Below, in pieces: positions 15,807 to 23,203 of a stretch of 41,148 nucleotides of DNA (within the stretch, counting starts at the first letter, position 1; every line of letters starts with the position of its first letter). The stretch spans positions 1-41,148 of the IMG/VR virus record IMGVR_UViG_3300005471_000030; one strand, 5' to 3'. This stretch comes from a virus. The notes under the pieces were generated by a model that worked only from the letters and a program-made list of their open reading frames with translations, did no database searches and was not told where the DNA came from. Made by a program: the position numbers and the translations under genes.

Positions 15807-16159
15807 GGAATTTTCCCTCCGAAAGCTGAATACAAAATATACAAGATAATAATTGTGTGAACTGCCGATAGTGTTGGAGCAAGTACCTTATCTCGATACC
15901 AAATCCAACCCGCGTTCTTTTTCGTAATAAGCACATCTATTTTCTGCGAAGTCGTTAGAGATGGATTGATATTGTTGCGCCGACCAATGCCCTGAATTTC
16001 ACCCTTCAGAAGGTTTATCTCTTTCTTGATTCCATCGTGTTCTCTTATGTCCTTAGCCTGGCGCGAGGTATTAGATTGACACCACTCAAACAACGTGCCT
16101 AGTTGCTCCTCGCGTGTAAGGGATTTTAGAAAGACGTTTTTAGAAGTAGTTGTTTCCAT
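15803..16159 (-). CDS. membrane-anchored lysis-cassette protein (possible holin partner)
   Basis: A 118-residue protein with a charged, helical N-terminal 85 residues and one C-terminal hydrophobic span (LSAVHTIIILYILYSAF). It overlaps the 32-residue membrane protein by 4 nt and lies two genes upstream of the lysozyme. The tail-anchored form resembles phage holin-associated proteins of the XhlA kind, though I see no sequence match that proves it. Confidence 0.55.
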   Translation of the reverse strand: METTTSKNVFLKSLTREEQLGTLFEWCQSNTSRQAKDIREHDGIKKEINLLKGEIQGIGRRNNINPSLTTSQKIDVLITKKNAGWIWYRDKVLAPTLSAVHTIIILYILYSAFGGKIP

Positions 16160-16161
16160 AA

Positions 16162-16386
16162 CTAAATCGTCATGTGTCCCTTGAGTTGCACAACAATCGA
16201 ACCGGGAGAATCCTGTGCAAGCCGCGCGTCCAATTGATCTCGTAACTTAATCGCCTGCTGCTTGCTCATCTCCAGACGCACATTGCGCCGCGGTTGTCCA
16301 AATGATTCGGTAATATCTGGGATGGTTGTTAGCACCTCGTCCACATATAAAACAATCGCGCGACGAATTTCTTTTTTCTCATCCAT
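16162..16386 (-). CDS. hypothetical protein, 74 residues
   Basis: A helical, charged product (MDEKKEIRRAIVLYVDEVLTTIPDI ... QQAIKLRDQLDARLAQDS) that ends in a strand (SIVVQLKGHMTI). It lies between two membrane proteins of the lysis cassette, two nt from each. No signal or membrane span is visible. Function unknown. Confidence 0.6.
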   Translation of the reverse strand: MDEKKEIRRAIVLYVDEVLTTIPDITESFGQPRRNVRLEMSKQQAIKLRDQLDARLAQDSPGSIVVQLKGHMTI

Positions 16387-16389
16387 CGG

Positions 16390-16752
16390 TCATAGCAAAC
16401 TTGGAGCTTTGCGCTTGAACAAAAAGAACGTGCCCACGGAACCAACGAGTAAAACAAGCAAGTGGATAATACTGAGTACCAGATTATCGAATACCGATGG
16501 AATGAGCCGGAGATATATTTCAATTACAACCACGATGATCGGTGCAAGTGTGGCGGCAATTACGTTGGCGTATCCAGACAGATCAACATGAAAAGCAAAA
16601 CTTAGTTTCAGCAGCGCCCAAGTCACACCCGCAGTCACTAACATGAGAACAAGTAACCGTCCTTCGTCTGGCAATTGCGCCAAACCCTGTGCGGTTGGCG
16701 CACAGGCAACGAGCAAAACCATACCAAGTGCAAATACAAGAATTCGTTTCAT
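16390..16752 (-). CDS. multi-span membrane lipoprotein-like protein (candidate holin)
   Basis: From ATG 16752 (GGAGG 5-6 nt upstream) the product has 120 residues. It starts with a signal-like segment ending in LLVACA, a lipobox pattern. Three further hydrophobic spans follow (LLVLMLVTAGVTWALLKL, VIAATLAPIIVVVIEIYL, LVLSIIHLLVLLVGSVGTFFLF) and the C-terminus is basic. Its place at the head of the lysis cassette suggests a holin. The lipobox may be fortuitous. One TACTSAGTA copy (16470-16478) is read as VLSI. Confidence 0.6.
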   Translation of the reverse strand: MKRILVFALGMVLLVACAPTAQGLAQLPDEGRLLVLMLVTAGVTWALLKLSFAFHVDLSGYANVIAATLAPIIVVVIEIYLRLIPSVFDNLVLSIIHLLVLLVGSVGTFFLFKRKAPSLL

Positions 16753-16838
16753 AGCAACCTCCATTAGTCTGATTAAATGCAACGTCCCTCTAATCATAGA
16801 GGGACTTACCACTTTAGGGGAATACCTAAAGGTGTAGT

Positions 16839-17072
16839 TTATCCTGAGGGAAAAGTTACAGGGTTGCTAATAAAAACACTTCCACTTGTTGTCGCAAACC
16901 TCCATAATAAACCCTGCTCTTTAGAAAGATTATATAATTTCTTGCGAAGTCGAAAAGCGTTATCCGTTTTGATTTCTACAAGTTTTGCACCGGCATCAAA
17001 TTCATTTTTTATAGATTCAATCATCATTTGATTTTTGCCGGGCGCACGTGGTCTATAGTGAATTGCTCCCAT
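16839..17072 (-). CDS. hypothetical protein, 77 residues
   Basis: Starting at ATG 17072 (GAGG 6-7 nt upstream) the product is basic and helical (SIKNEFDAGAKLVEIKTDNAFRLRKKLYNLSKEQG) with a strand-rich end (GSVFISNPVTFPSG). It overlaps the end of the LuxR-type gene by 20 nt. A small DNA-binding role is possible but no motif proves it. Confidence 0.55.
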   Translation of the reverse strand: MGAIHYRPRAPGKNQMMIESIKNEFDAGAKLVEIKTDNAFRLRKKLYNLSKEQGLLWRFATTSGSVFISNPVTFPSG

Positions 17073-17301
17073 TATTTACCTCTTGTTTCATTTGCCATCG
17101 TGCAAACGTTACAATCAACTGGATTCTATTCTCTAAATCCATTTTTTGACACGCGCGTTGCACATGCCATTTCACCGTTTCATGACTGATACTCAGTATT
17201 GTTGCAACCTGTTCGTAACTTTTTCCTTGTACAAGAAGCGCGGCGATTTCCATTTGCCGCGGAGATAACTTTGCAATGGGATCTGCAGCGGGTGAGTTCA
17301 T
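17053..17301 (-). CDS. LuxR/GerE-type helix-turn-helix regulator
   Basis: The 82-residue protein is a bare GerE domain: LSPRQMEIAALLVQGKSYEQVATILSISHETVKWHVQRACQKM, with the four helices and the TVKWHV recognition helix typical of the family. There is no receiver or ligand domain. It stands at the start of the lysis and packaging genes, where many phages place a late-gene activator. One TACTSAGTA copy (17190-17198) lies in the helix-turn-helix coding sequence, read as ILSI. Confidence 0.85.
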   Translation of the reverse strand: MNSPAADPIAKLSPRQMEIAALLVQGKSYEQVATILSISHETVKWHVQRACQKMDLENRIQLIVTFARWQMKQEVNNGSNSL

Positions 17302-17325
17302 TGTAATAACGGAATCCGTTACCAG

Positions 17326-17481
17326 TTAGAAACTCCAAAGCCCGGCATAATAAGACATTCCGAGTATGCCGATTATGCTAAACAACAACCCTAAAAACTT
17401 ACTAACCGGGTTGTTTTGTTCGACTGCATTTTTCGATTCTGCCAGACCAAAAATCGCTATAAAAAGAAAAATCCAAAACAT
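17326..17481 (-). CDS. 51-residue two-span membrane protein
   Basis: ATG 17481 has AAAGGT 7 nt upstream. The product has two hydrophobic spans (MFWIFLFIAIFGLA and FLGLLFSIIGILGMSYYAGLW) separated by a short polar loop (ESKNAVEQNNPVSK). It precedes the LuxR-type gene. Function unknown. Confidence 0.55.
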   Translation of the reverse strand: MFWIFLFIAIFGLAESKNAVEQNNPVSKFLGLLFSIIGILGMSYYAGLWSF

Positions 17482-17509
17482 ATCATTACCTTTCTAAAGC
17501 AATAGTTTA

Positions 17510-17908
17510 TTAACTTACAATTTTACCGCGCGCCTGTATAACTGCATCCGCGATAAACTTCCGTTCCTTGCGTGACAACATGCGCCACATGGCATCGGAC
17601 CGGAACGTTTGACATAGCGCAGCAAAGTCCTTATGCTTGGATAAGACGCGCTCAGGACTCCAATTCAAAGTGAGTTCGGCATAGAGTTTTATATTGCGCC
17701 TGTGTATGTTCAATGCAGCCTGATATTCAGTGTGGGACCATTCAATCAGTCGTTGCGCCTGCTTGATCGCCATAGCTTTTTTGCGCTCTTCCTGTTCAAT
17801 CTTTTCCCATTCTCTTTGGCTTCTCATGGATAATCTATATCCTAATCCAAGTCTCAAGCTTTTGATAACTTGCAAATTCTGTCTGACAACTGTTAGAGGT
17901 GGTAGCAT
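17510..17908 (-). CDS. hypothetical helical protein, 132 residues
   Basis: The product is basic and mainly helical (QREWEKIEQEERKKAMAIKQAQRLIEWSHTEYQAALNIHRRN ...). GAAAGGAAAA lies before ATG 17908. It follows a 145-nt stretch (17909-18053) in which I see only a doubtful 26-codon frame. No family is recognised. Confidence 0.6.
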   Translation of the reverse strand: MLPPLTVVRQNLQVIKSLRLGLGYRLSMRSQREWEKIEQEERKKAMAIKQAQRLIEWSHTEYQAALNIHRRNIKLYAELTLNWSPERVLSKHKDFAALCQTFRSDAMWRMLSRKERKFIADAVIQARGKIVS

Positions 17909-18053
17909 TTTATTTTCCTTTCACGTGTGAGAGGGCCCCTGCCCCAGTCTTTCGTTTGCCATGATTTGTACCCAAAAGCCGGGAATATCCATCATAACCA
18001 TGTTAAAACATGCGCATGATAGCGGAGGGGGAGGTAGCAGAGGAGGTTTGATT

Positions 18054-18341
18054 TCACTTTTGCAATCCCAAATCCAGCCGGGTTTGTCTCGCCATTGCCG
18101 CGATTTTCTTCTTGATTGGCTTTGGTTTTGGTACGTGTGGCTTTTTCAATTCAAGCACAATCAGAATTGAATCATCTTTCGGTATCCATGTACCTTTGCT
18201 TTTCGCAAATCTATTGAGTGTTGCGTAATTGATTTGATCGGCATAAACCTCATGAGCAATTACTCGCCAGGATGCCCCATGCCGATTCTTGCGTAGAAGC
18301 TCTCTAGCAAGTTTTCTTGCTTTACCTGTAATTTGTGCCAT
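18054..18341 (-). CDS. small HTH-like DNA-binding protein
   Basis: From ATG 18341 (AGGAG 10 nt upstream) the product has 95 residues. ARKLARELLRKNRHGASWRVIAHEVYADQINYATLNRFAKSKG fits a helix-turn-helix of the homeodomain-like kind found in small phage regulators; the rest is basic and Pro/Lys-rich (KKPHVPKPKPIKKKI). The open frame upstream overlaps the next gene and is not used. An inverted repeat (18362-18395) lies just upstream and could be its own control site. Confidence 0.6.
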   Translation of the reverse strand: MAQITGKARKLARELLRKNRHGASWRVIAHEVYADQINYATLNRFAKSKGTWIPKDDSILIVLELKKPHVPKPKPIKKKIAAMARQTRLDLGLQK

Positions 18342-18361
18342 AGTCGCTAATCTCCTAAATT

Positions 18362-18395
18362 CTGTGTGCTGTAACAAGTCGTTACAAAGACACAG
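18362..18395. repeat. inverted repeat with GTAAC/GTTAC core
   Basis: CTGTGT (18362-18367) pairs with ACACAG (18390-18395), and inside it GTAAC pairs with GTTAC. The core resembles the 9-bp iteron CTGTTACAT at the candidate origin. It overlaps the end of one gene and the leader of the next, so it may be an operator, an RNA hairpin, or a secondary site for the origin-binding protein. Confidence 0.45.
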
Positions 18396-19374
18396 GTTCA
18401 CTATCGGCAACCTGATTTTCAGGTTTTGCCGTTTCTGCCTCTGTAAACTCGTATTCATCGGGCAATTGATGACTTTCAAACCAACCCGCAAGAAACGCCT
18501 CGCCATCGGCATTAAGTGTCACTGTGCCATTTGCGTCAGGGATAACCATTTTGTTTTCAACGAAAAACTGCCGTACCAAGATGAGGGTTTCGCGTTGGCT
18601 GCGAAACGTGCGGCTGGTTTGCTCTAATCTGTTTATGCCAAACTTCTTTTCTCCATTGGCGGCAAGTTCGGCAAGTTCGGTTAGTTGCTCTGCGGTGCAA
18701 GGGACGGTCAAGAGTGTTGACTTTGCCCCATTGTCTTTTTCGCTGCGTATCCATACCTCAGTTGCAACAGGTTCAACTTGTTCTACTTCCTCGCGCGGCG
18801 CATGACGCACAAAGTAGGAGATCCCGGCGAGCAAGAATACACACGTTAGTATCATCGCTATGATTTTTATAATCTCGTTGATCGTGGCAAATTGCGCGGT
18901 CGCTTGCCCTTGTACCATCGCCGCATACTCAGTAGGGGCGTAAGCTTGCTGTGTGTATCCAGCGGCAACTATATTTTGCGCGGCTGCAATTTGCGTGCGC
19001 TCAACAACTGCCGCGGTTGCTGTAAGCGGTATCACTGTGGCACCTGCAATCTGTGTCCACATGGCAACCTCATGGGCGCGCGCATCAGCATCAGCAGTGA
19101 GTTGAGCATAACTTAGTAATCTTTGCTCCGCTTCGCTTGTCACTTGTGCATTGATTCTTCTTGCTTCATCAGCTGTTGACTGTGCAATGGCGAGAGTGGA
19201 CTCGTAGCCAATCGTTGTCGTTGGAATAATGGTTCGCGTAGGGATGAACGTAGGACTAACAGCGGCATACTCAGTAGGTTGCTGTTGTGCAAATGCCGGC
19301 GCATTAGATTTGTGCATGATGTAATTGAGTAAGAGCGCCGATGCAATGATGAGGACAAAGATAACTTTTTTCAT
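18382..19374 (-). CDS. membrane protein with Thr/Pro linker and winged-helix-like C-terminus
   Basis: From ATG 19374 (overlapping the previous stop, ATGA) the product has 330 residues: a signal anchor (VIFVLIIASALLLNYIM), a Thr/Pro-rich outside linker (TFIPTRTIIPTTT), an Ala/Gln/Thr-rich helical region (30-170), a second span (IIKIIAMILTCVFLLAGISYFV) and a cytoplasmic part. The cytoplasmic part (TAEQLTELAELAANG ... QRETLILVRQFFVENKMVIPDANGTVTLNADGEAFL) resembles a winged helix. Linkers of this type are common in Chloroflexota exported proteins. Two TACTSAGTA copies, both read as PTEY, lie here. Function unknown; sensing or exclusion at the membrane are guesses. Confidence 0.6.
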   Translation of the reverse strand: MKKVIFVLIIASALLLNYIMHKSNAPAFAQQQPTEYAAVSPTFIPTRTIIPTTTIGYESTLAIAQSTADEARRINAQVTSEAEQRLLSYAQLTADADARAHEVAMWTQIAGATVIPLTATAAVVERTQIAAAQNIVAAGYTQQAYAPTEYAAMVQGQATAQFATINEIIKIIAMILTCVFLLAGISYFVRHAPREEVEQVEPVATEVWIRSEKDNGAKSTLLTVPCTAEQLTELAELAANGEKKFGINRLEQTSRTFRSQRETLILVRQFFVENKMVIPDANGTVTLNADGEAFLAGWFESHQLPDEYEFTEAETAKPENQVADSEPVSL

Positions 19375-19637
19375 CGTTCCACACTCACCCAATCCCCATG
19401 GCGACCTTTCCAACTTGGATACAGCAAATGCGTACCTTCGTTGCAAATATCTTCGATGATGTTTGCTGCTAATCCATGTTCATGGCAATTAGATGTCTTA
19501 ACTTGCAACGCATCTAACCAATTGAGTTTTTGCCATTTGCAAAGAGTTGGATGATTGACAATTTCATACAATAACTTTCTCACGTCATCATCCGTGAGTG
19601 AGCCGCGCGTACCAGTGAGGATTAAAGAATTATTCAT
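19371..19637 (-). CDS. hypothetical protein, 88 residues
   Basis: The product (MNNSLILTGTRGSLTDDDVRKLLYEIVNHPTLCKWQKLNWLDAL ...) has no recognised domain. It overlaps its neighbours by ATGA at both ends. Two Cys and several His residues occur, but without a clear metal site. Confidence 0.6.
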   Translation of the reverse strand: MNNSLILTGTRGSLTDDDVRKLLYEIVNHPTLCKWQKLNWLDALQVKTSNCHEHGLAANIIEDICNEGTHLLYPSWKGRHGDWVSVER

Positions 19638-19882
19638 CGTTGCAACTCCATGTGCAAGAACCAGGCTAATATCTCTCCCTTCTCAGTGAGAAGATAAGCC
19701 GGGGATTTCGGATGTTGATTGATTGTGTAACCCAAATGAATCAACTTAGAGACATTGCGAATGAATGACATTCTGTTTAGGTTTTCTTGCCCATCTTTTG
19801 TATCCATACCTGGACATCCATTCTCTACCCAAAAGAGTAAATCAATTTGCTGTCCTGAAAAATGCAGCGTGTAATTTATCAT
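19634..19882 (-). CDS. hypothetical protein, 82 residues
   Basis: I start at ATG 19882, which overlaps the stop of a 22-residue membrane frame (ATGA). The product (MINYTLHFSGQQIDLLFWVENG ... FIRNVSKLIHLGYTINQHPKSPAYLLTEKGEILAWFLHM) has a C-terminal part like a small winged helix (YLLTEKGEIL). It may be a regulator, but this is weak. Confidence 0.55.
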   Translation of the reverse strand: MINYTLHFSGQQIDLLFWVENGCPGMDTKDGQENLNRMSFIRNVSKLIHLGYTINQHPKSPAYLLTEKGEILAWFLHMELQR

Positions 19883-19947
19883 CGGAACACCAGCCACAAC
19901 ACGATCACCCAAGCAACTAGATACGCCCATTCAGGATTGATTTTCAT
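19879..19947 (-). CDS. 22-residue membrane peptide
   Basis: ATG 19947 has AGG 5 nt upstream. The product is one hydrophobic span (WAYLVAWVIVLWLVF) with a charged start. It overlaps the next start by ATGA. The clear ribosome site and tight packing make it plausible as a gene. Confidence 0.45.
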   Translation of the reverse strand: MKINPEWAYLVAWVIVLWLVFR

Positions 19948-19953
19948 TTTGAC

Positions 19954-20025
19954 CTATCTCACTATCAACACAACCAACGTGCCAATTGCAACCAACATCA
20001 ACAGGAAGCCGGATAATTGTTTCAT
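19954..20025 (-). CDS. 23-residue membrane peptide
   Basis: ATG 20025 has AGGAG 8 nt upstream and overlaps the stop of the zinc-finger gene. The product is a single span (GFLLMLVAIGTLVVLIV) with Lys at the start and Arg at the end. It forms a pair with the 22-residue peptide that follows. Confidence 0.45.
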   Translation of the reverse strand: MKQLSGFLLMLVAIGTLVVLIVR

Positions 20026-20225
20026 CGTTGCACTCCTAGTTCTTCCACGGGGATTTCGCCGGTAATATTGCATCTATAACAGGCATGACAATAACGACAC
20101 TCAAACACTTCATAGCCTAATGCGCCTTGCTCAATATCCGTTACCTGTGCAAATCGCATGCCTCCACAATCACAACGGAAAAGCCCGCCCCATTCATCAT
20201 GTAAACAAATGTTGTATATTTTCAT
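20022..20225 (-). CDS. zinc-finger protein, 67 residues
   Basis: ATG 20225 overlaps the primase stop (ATGA). The product has CDCGGM and CRYCHACYRC, two Cys groups that could bind one or two zinc ions. Being translated directly after the primase it may act in replication, but this is not shown. Confidence 0.6.
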   Translation of the reverse strand: MKIYNICLHDEWGGLFRCDCGGMRFAQVTDIEQGALGYEVFECRYCHACYRCNITGEIPVEELGVQR

Positions 20226-21130
20226 CGCCATACTCCGCACTCTTCTGCGAGCTGCGACACTGCCACAGACTCATTTACATTGTGCATTCGTGCATATAGG
20301 TTTATCGCGTCCATGGGTTTCATCCCGCAAACTTGACATCCTGCAAGTTGTCGTTGAACATCTATCCAGGCTGATTGATGCGCATCGGCGTGAAAGGGAC
20401 ATAAGGCTTTCAACCATCGGCCATCGGCACTGGAACGTTGCACGCCGGCAAAAAGTGTCTCAATTCGTACTCTGGATTTGACTTTTGCAATCAGATCCAT
20501 TGCACTTGGGAACATCGCCGCTTGGTAAGCATCAAACGTCTGATACTCAGTATTGGTTGTTGCAAATTCAGGTGCAACGCCGTTGAAAACCGTCTGCTCA
20601 TGTGCCACCCGTGGAAACAAATCAAGTGGTAGGATTGTCTCAATGTTTGCAACGACAGGAAATACCAACTCACCAATTGGTGCATACACGTGTCCGCTGG
20701 GATGAGTTGATAAAGGTCCAACCACATACTTTCCTTGCGCCTGTACGTCTATACCACCTTTGATACTGATGCGCTTATCATTGCACGCCGGCGTTTCAGT
20801 GCAAACATAAACATGCATTCCTTGCCGTGTGCGCACCTGGAATGCTTGAGAGAGATACTGAGTATCAGATGACATGCCGCACCACTCGCGCCAAATGTCA
20901 AAGTAAAACATGTTGTCAAAATCAATCACTACCAAATTGCACCACCCGCAGATCACTGCATAGTTGCACCAGTCAGTTGCAAACCACTGTACAAGGTACT
21001 CAGTATCAGGTTGTTGGGTTTGGAGATGACCCCACGCAGGTAACATTGGTTCCTTGCTCCGATGGTACAAAGGCATGACACTGATACCTAACTCTATAAA
21101 CTGTTTTGCAAAATTATATATAATGTTCAT
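20222..21130 (-). CDS. prim-pol type primase with C-terminal CHC2-like zinc domain
   Basis: A 302-residue protein. The N-terminal 190 residues are a bifunctional primase-polymerase domain: FIELGISVMPLYHRSKEPMLPAWG, VICGWCNLVVIDFDN with the metal-binding Asp residues, VRTRQGMHVYV, and the substrate strand KGGIDVQAQGKYVVGPLS. The last 80 residues (CPFHADAHQSAWIDVQRQLAGCQVCGMKPMDAINLYARM) look like the CHC2 zinc domain of DnaG-type primases, here placed behind instead of before the catalytic domain. It makes primers for replication, with the ATPase upstream. Three TACTSAGTA copies lie within 460 nt, read as NTEY, DTQY and DTEY. Confidence 0.85.
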   Translation of the reverse strand: MNIIYNFAKQFIELGISVMPLYHRSKEPMLPAWGHLQTQQPDTEYLVQWFATDWCNYAVICGWCNLVVIDFDNMFYFDIWREWCGMSSDTQYLSQAFQVRTRQGMHVYVCTETPACNDKRISIKGGIDVQAQGKYVVGPLSTHPSGHVYAPIGELVFPVVANIETILPLDLFPRVAHEQTVFNGVAPEFATTNTEYQTFDAYQAAMFPSAMDLIAKVKSRVRIETLFAGVQRSSADGRWLKALCPFHADAHQSAWIDVQRQLAGCQVCGMKPMDAINLYARMHNVNESVAVSQLAEECGVWR

Positions 21131-21203
21131 GAGTAATAATCCTTATGCGAAATTGCTTAATAAAATGAATATGCGAAAATGTCTTACAAATAATTTAATT
21201 TCT

Positions 21204-21349
21204 ATCTGTTACACTTTTTATGAAAAGTAGAGTAAAAGTCGTTTTTGTAACAGATGTAACGGATACAGCTTAAGGACTTTTCAAAAAAATAAAATAATTA
21301 AATGGTATTTAATGTAAAATACCTGTTACATCTGTTACATCTGTTACAC
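21204..21349. repeat. iteron cluster, candidate replication origin
   Basis: In this A/T-rich gap between primase and ATPase genes the 9-mer CTGTTACAT/C occurs three times in tandem (21323-21349), once at 21206-21214, and twice in the opposite direction (21245-21262, one with a mismatch). AT-rich DNA with A-runs lies between. Directly repeated 9-mers next to replication genes are typical for origins bound by an initiator. No DnaA box search was done. Confidence 0.65.
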
Positions 21350-21528
21350 TACAAATCATTGAGTTGATATAAAACAGTGACAACCATCACTTGAGATTCG
21401 CCTTGCAGGGACTGTGAAATTGATATGATTTCAATTCCGTTCTCTTTATTCTGCGCAACCCATTGGTCAATTGCTGTTTCTACTTCATGAGGCGATCCAA
21501 CAAAAATCTTCACAGTTCTTTCAGTCAT
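21349..21528 (-). CDS. hypothetical protein, 59 residues
   Basis: From ATG 21528 (AAGGAG 8 nt upstream) the product (MTERTVKIFVGSPHEVETAIDQWVAQNKENGIEIISISQSLQGESQVMVVTVLYQL) has a strand-helix-strand-strand order, resembling small ferredoxin-like proteins. It sits between the ATPase and the iterons. An initiator or accessory role is possible but unsupported. Confidence 0.6.
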   Translation of the reverse strand: MTERTVKIFVGSPHEVETAIDQWVAQNKENGIEIISISQSLQGESQVMVVTVLYQLNDL

Positions 21529-21538
21529 TTTTTTCTCC

Positions 21539-23053
21539 TTATGGCAAATGTTCAATTCCGTAATATCCACGTATCAAATCTGTTCCTGTGCGCTTCTGTT
21601 TGGGTTTATCCAATCCAAGTTTTGTGAGTGCGCGCGATAGTTTCCGCATGTCAATTTCAGAACCCACGCGCAAATTTCCTTTCAGTGGGTCTTTTAAAAC
21701 GCTCATGATTTCCAGTGATGACAACCACCAGTTTTGATTTTTAGCGTCAATCTTGAAAAACTTTTTAATTGTTTCTTCAACAGGATCAATAACCCGGTAC
21801 TCTTCGTTGATAATATCAATCTGCTTGCGCTCATCTTCTGTAGTTGGTTGCCAGCTTTCACCGGATAAATAAAGCATCATGGCTTGCGCCCAAATTTGAT
21901 GTATATCTAGCTTCGTATACTCCCAATCAATACTCAGTATGCGCTCCACAAAATATCGCCTGTCGCTTGTTGGCATAAATCCCTCTTCGTTATTGATCGT
22001 GCCAATGAAAGAAGCAAGCGCGGGTTGAATGGTATCTACCTTGTCATACTTGCGGCGAAACGCAATCGTGCGTTGTGTGAGAAATCCCTTCATGGATTCC
22101 CAATCACTTTTTCGCATGGATGAACCAAGTTCTTTTACTTCCCAAATCCAGAATTCAGCCAAGCGGCGTTTATTATCTTCGTCGCGGGTATCTAGCTCCT
22201 CTTCGATGTGATAGGCGGGTAGAGGCGATGCAAGCCATAAAGCAAAGTGGCTTTTCCCGATTCCTTTTGGACCATCCAAAACCAACATTCGATTTTGTTC
22301 AGCCGCCATAACTTTTGCGCACGCGCCAATTAGCCACCGGCGCAAAAACATTGGAAACATGCCATACTCACTATAAAAATAACCTGCCAGTTCTCCAATG
22401 GGATCGCCGCCATTGAACGTCAGAGCGTTTAGATAATCCTGTACCGGGTGGTATGCGTTCTTCTGTGCAGTTGCTAAAATTACATCTGAAACGTGATCCA
22501 TACCTTTTACTTTTAAATCTCTCATTTCGTTTCTAATGTCTGCATAATCCCCATTTGACATAATGCGCCCGTTATCTTCGATGCCACGGCAGAGATTCAA
22601 TCGAATCGAGTGCCCGCGGCTTTGGATAAGCTGGAGGATTTCATACGTCTTGATATGTTTCGATGCTTTGATCTGTGTTTGGGTTTGTGCGGCGCGGTGA
22701 GCGTTTCCACATTGTACAATAGCGCGCTCAATGGTGCTGCGTAGAGATTGCTCATAAATATTGAGTGCATCCCGATACGCTTTATCAATATCGGGGATTC
22801 CAATGATGTCTATCCAAATCCGGGTCCAGGGTTGCGCGGCTGGTATCCCGTAGCTGGTTGCCTCCCGCGTGACACTGAGGGCATGAGATAGCTTTTCCAT
22901 GCCATCAATAAACAGGCTTGGATTTTCATCAGCAAACGCATCTGCAAGAGTGCGCGCATCAGGATCACTGATTCCTTGTAAAATCAAATCCGAATGTAAA
23001 GTTGAGGGTGTTTTAACTTTCGCGGTGAATGTTGATTTAGTTGTCATGGTCAT
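21539..23053 (-). CDS. VapE/VirE-like P-loop ATPase (replicative helicase candidate)
   Basis: A 504-residue protein. Residues 235-400 form a P-loop ATPase: GPKGIGKSHF (about 261-270, Walker A), FWIWEVKELGSS (Walker B region), KGFLTQRTIAFRRKYDK, ASFIGTINNEEGFMPTSDRRYFV. This is the virulence-associated protein E domain, which in phages and satellites pairs with a prim-pol primase, as it does here. The N-terminal 200 residues are helical and less typical. The C-terminal 80 residues (LSSLEIMSVLKDPLKG ... MRKLSRALTKLGL) look like a winged-helix. It likely unwinds DNA from the iteron region. One TACTSAGTA copy is read as ILSI. Confidence 0.85.
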   Translation of the reverse strand: MTMTTKSTFTAKVKTPSTLHSDLILQGISDPDARTLADAFADENPSLFIDGMEKLSHALSVTREATSYGIPAAQPWTRIWIDIIGIPDIDKAYRDALNIYEQSLRSTIERAIVQCGNAHRAAQTQTQIKASKHIKTYEILQLIQSRGHSIRLNLCRGIEDNGRIMSNGDYADIRNEMRDLKVKGMDHVSDVILATAQKNAYHPVQDYLNALTFNGGDPIGELAGYFYSEYGMFPMFLRRWLIGACAKVMAAEQNRMLVLDGPKGIGKSHFALWLASPLPAYHIEEELDTRDEDNKRRLAEFWIWEVKELGSSMRKSDWESMKGFLTQRTIAFRRKYDKVDTIQPALASFIGTINNEEGFMPTSDRRYFVERILSIDWEYTKLDIHQIWAQAMMLYLSGESWQPTTEDERKQIDIINEEYRVIDPVEETIKKFFKIDAKNQNWWLSSLEIMSVLKDPLKGNLRVGSEIDMRKLSRALTKLGLDKPKQKRTGTDLIRGYYGIEHLP

Positions 23054-23203
23054 TTATAGATTCCCATACAAAATGCCGCTACCTACGTTTGCCATCGCCT
23101 TGCTGAGGGGTTCGGGCTTTCCGTAAATAGCGGCAGTTTGTTGGCAAAAATAAAAAGCACGAACACCCTCAGCAAAGCCAATTTTACCACACTGCCGTGT
23201 CAT
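23054..23203 (-). CDS. 49-residue hypothetical protein
   Basis: The frame starts at ATG 23203, overlapping the methyltransferase stop (ATGA), and ends directly before the ATPase start. The product (MTRQCGKIGFAEGVRAFYFC...) ends in a mixed segment (KAMANVGSGILYGNL). Inverted repeats seen here at DNA level (TGCCGCTA/TAGCGGCA and a CCCTCAGCAA pair) lie inside the coding frame. Function unknown. Confidence 0.6.
   Translation of the reverse strand: MTRQCGKIGFAEGVRAFYFCQQTAAIYGKPEPLSKAMANVGSGILYGNL

Noticed and set aside
23060-23200. Inverted repeats taken at first for a riboswitch or terminator
   Set aside because: The region is an open 49-codon frame overlapping both neighbours in operon fashion, which explains it better.
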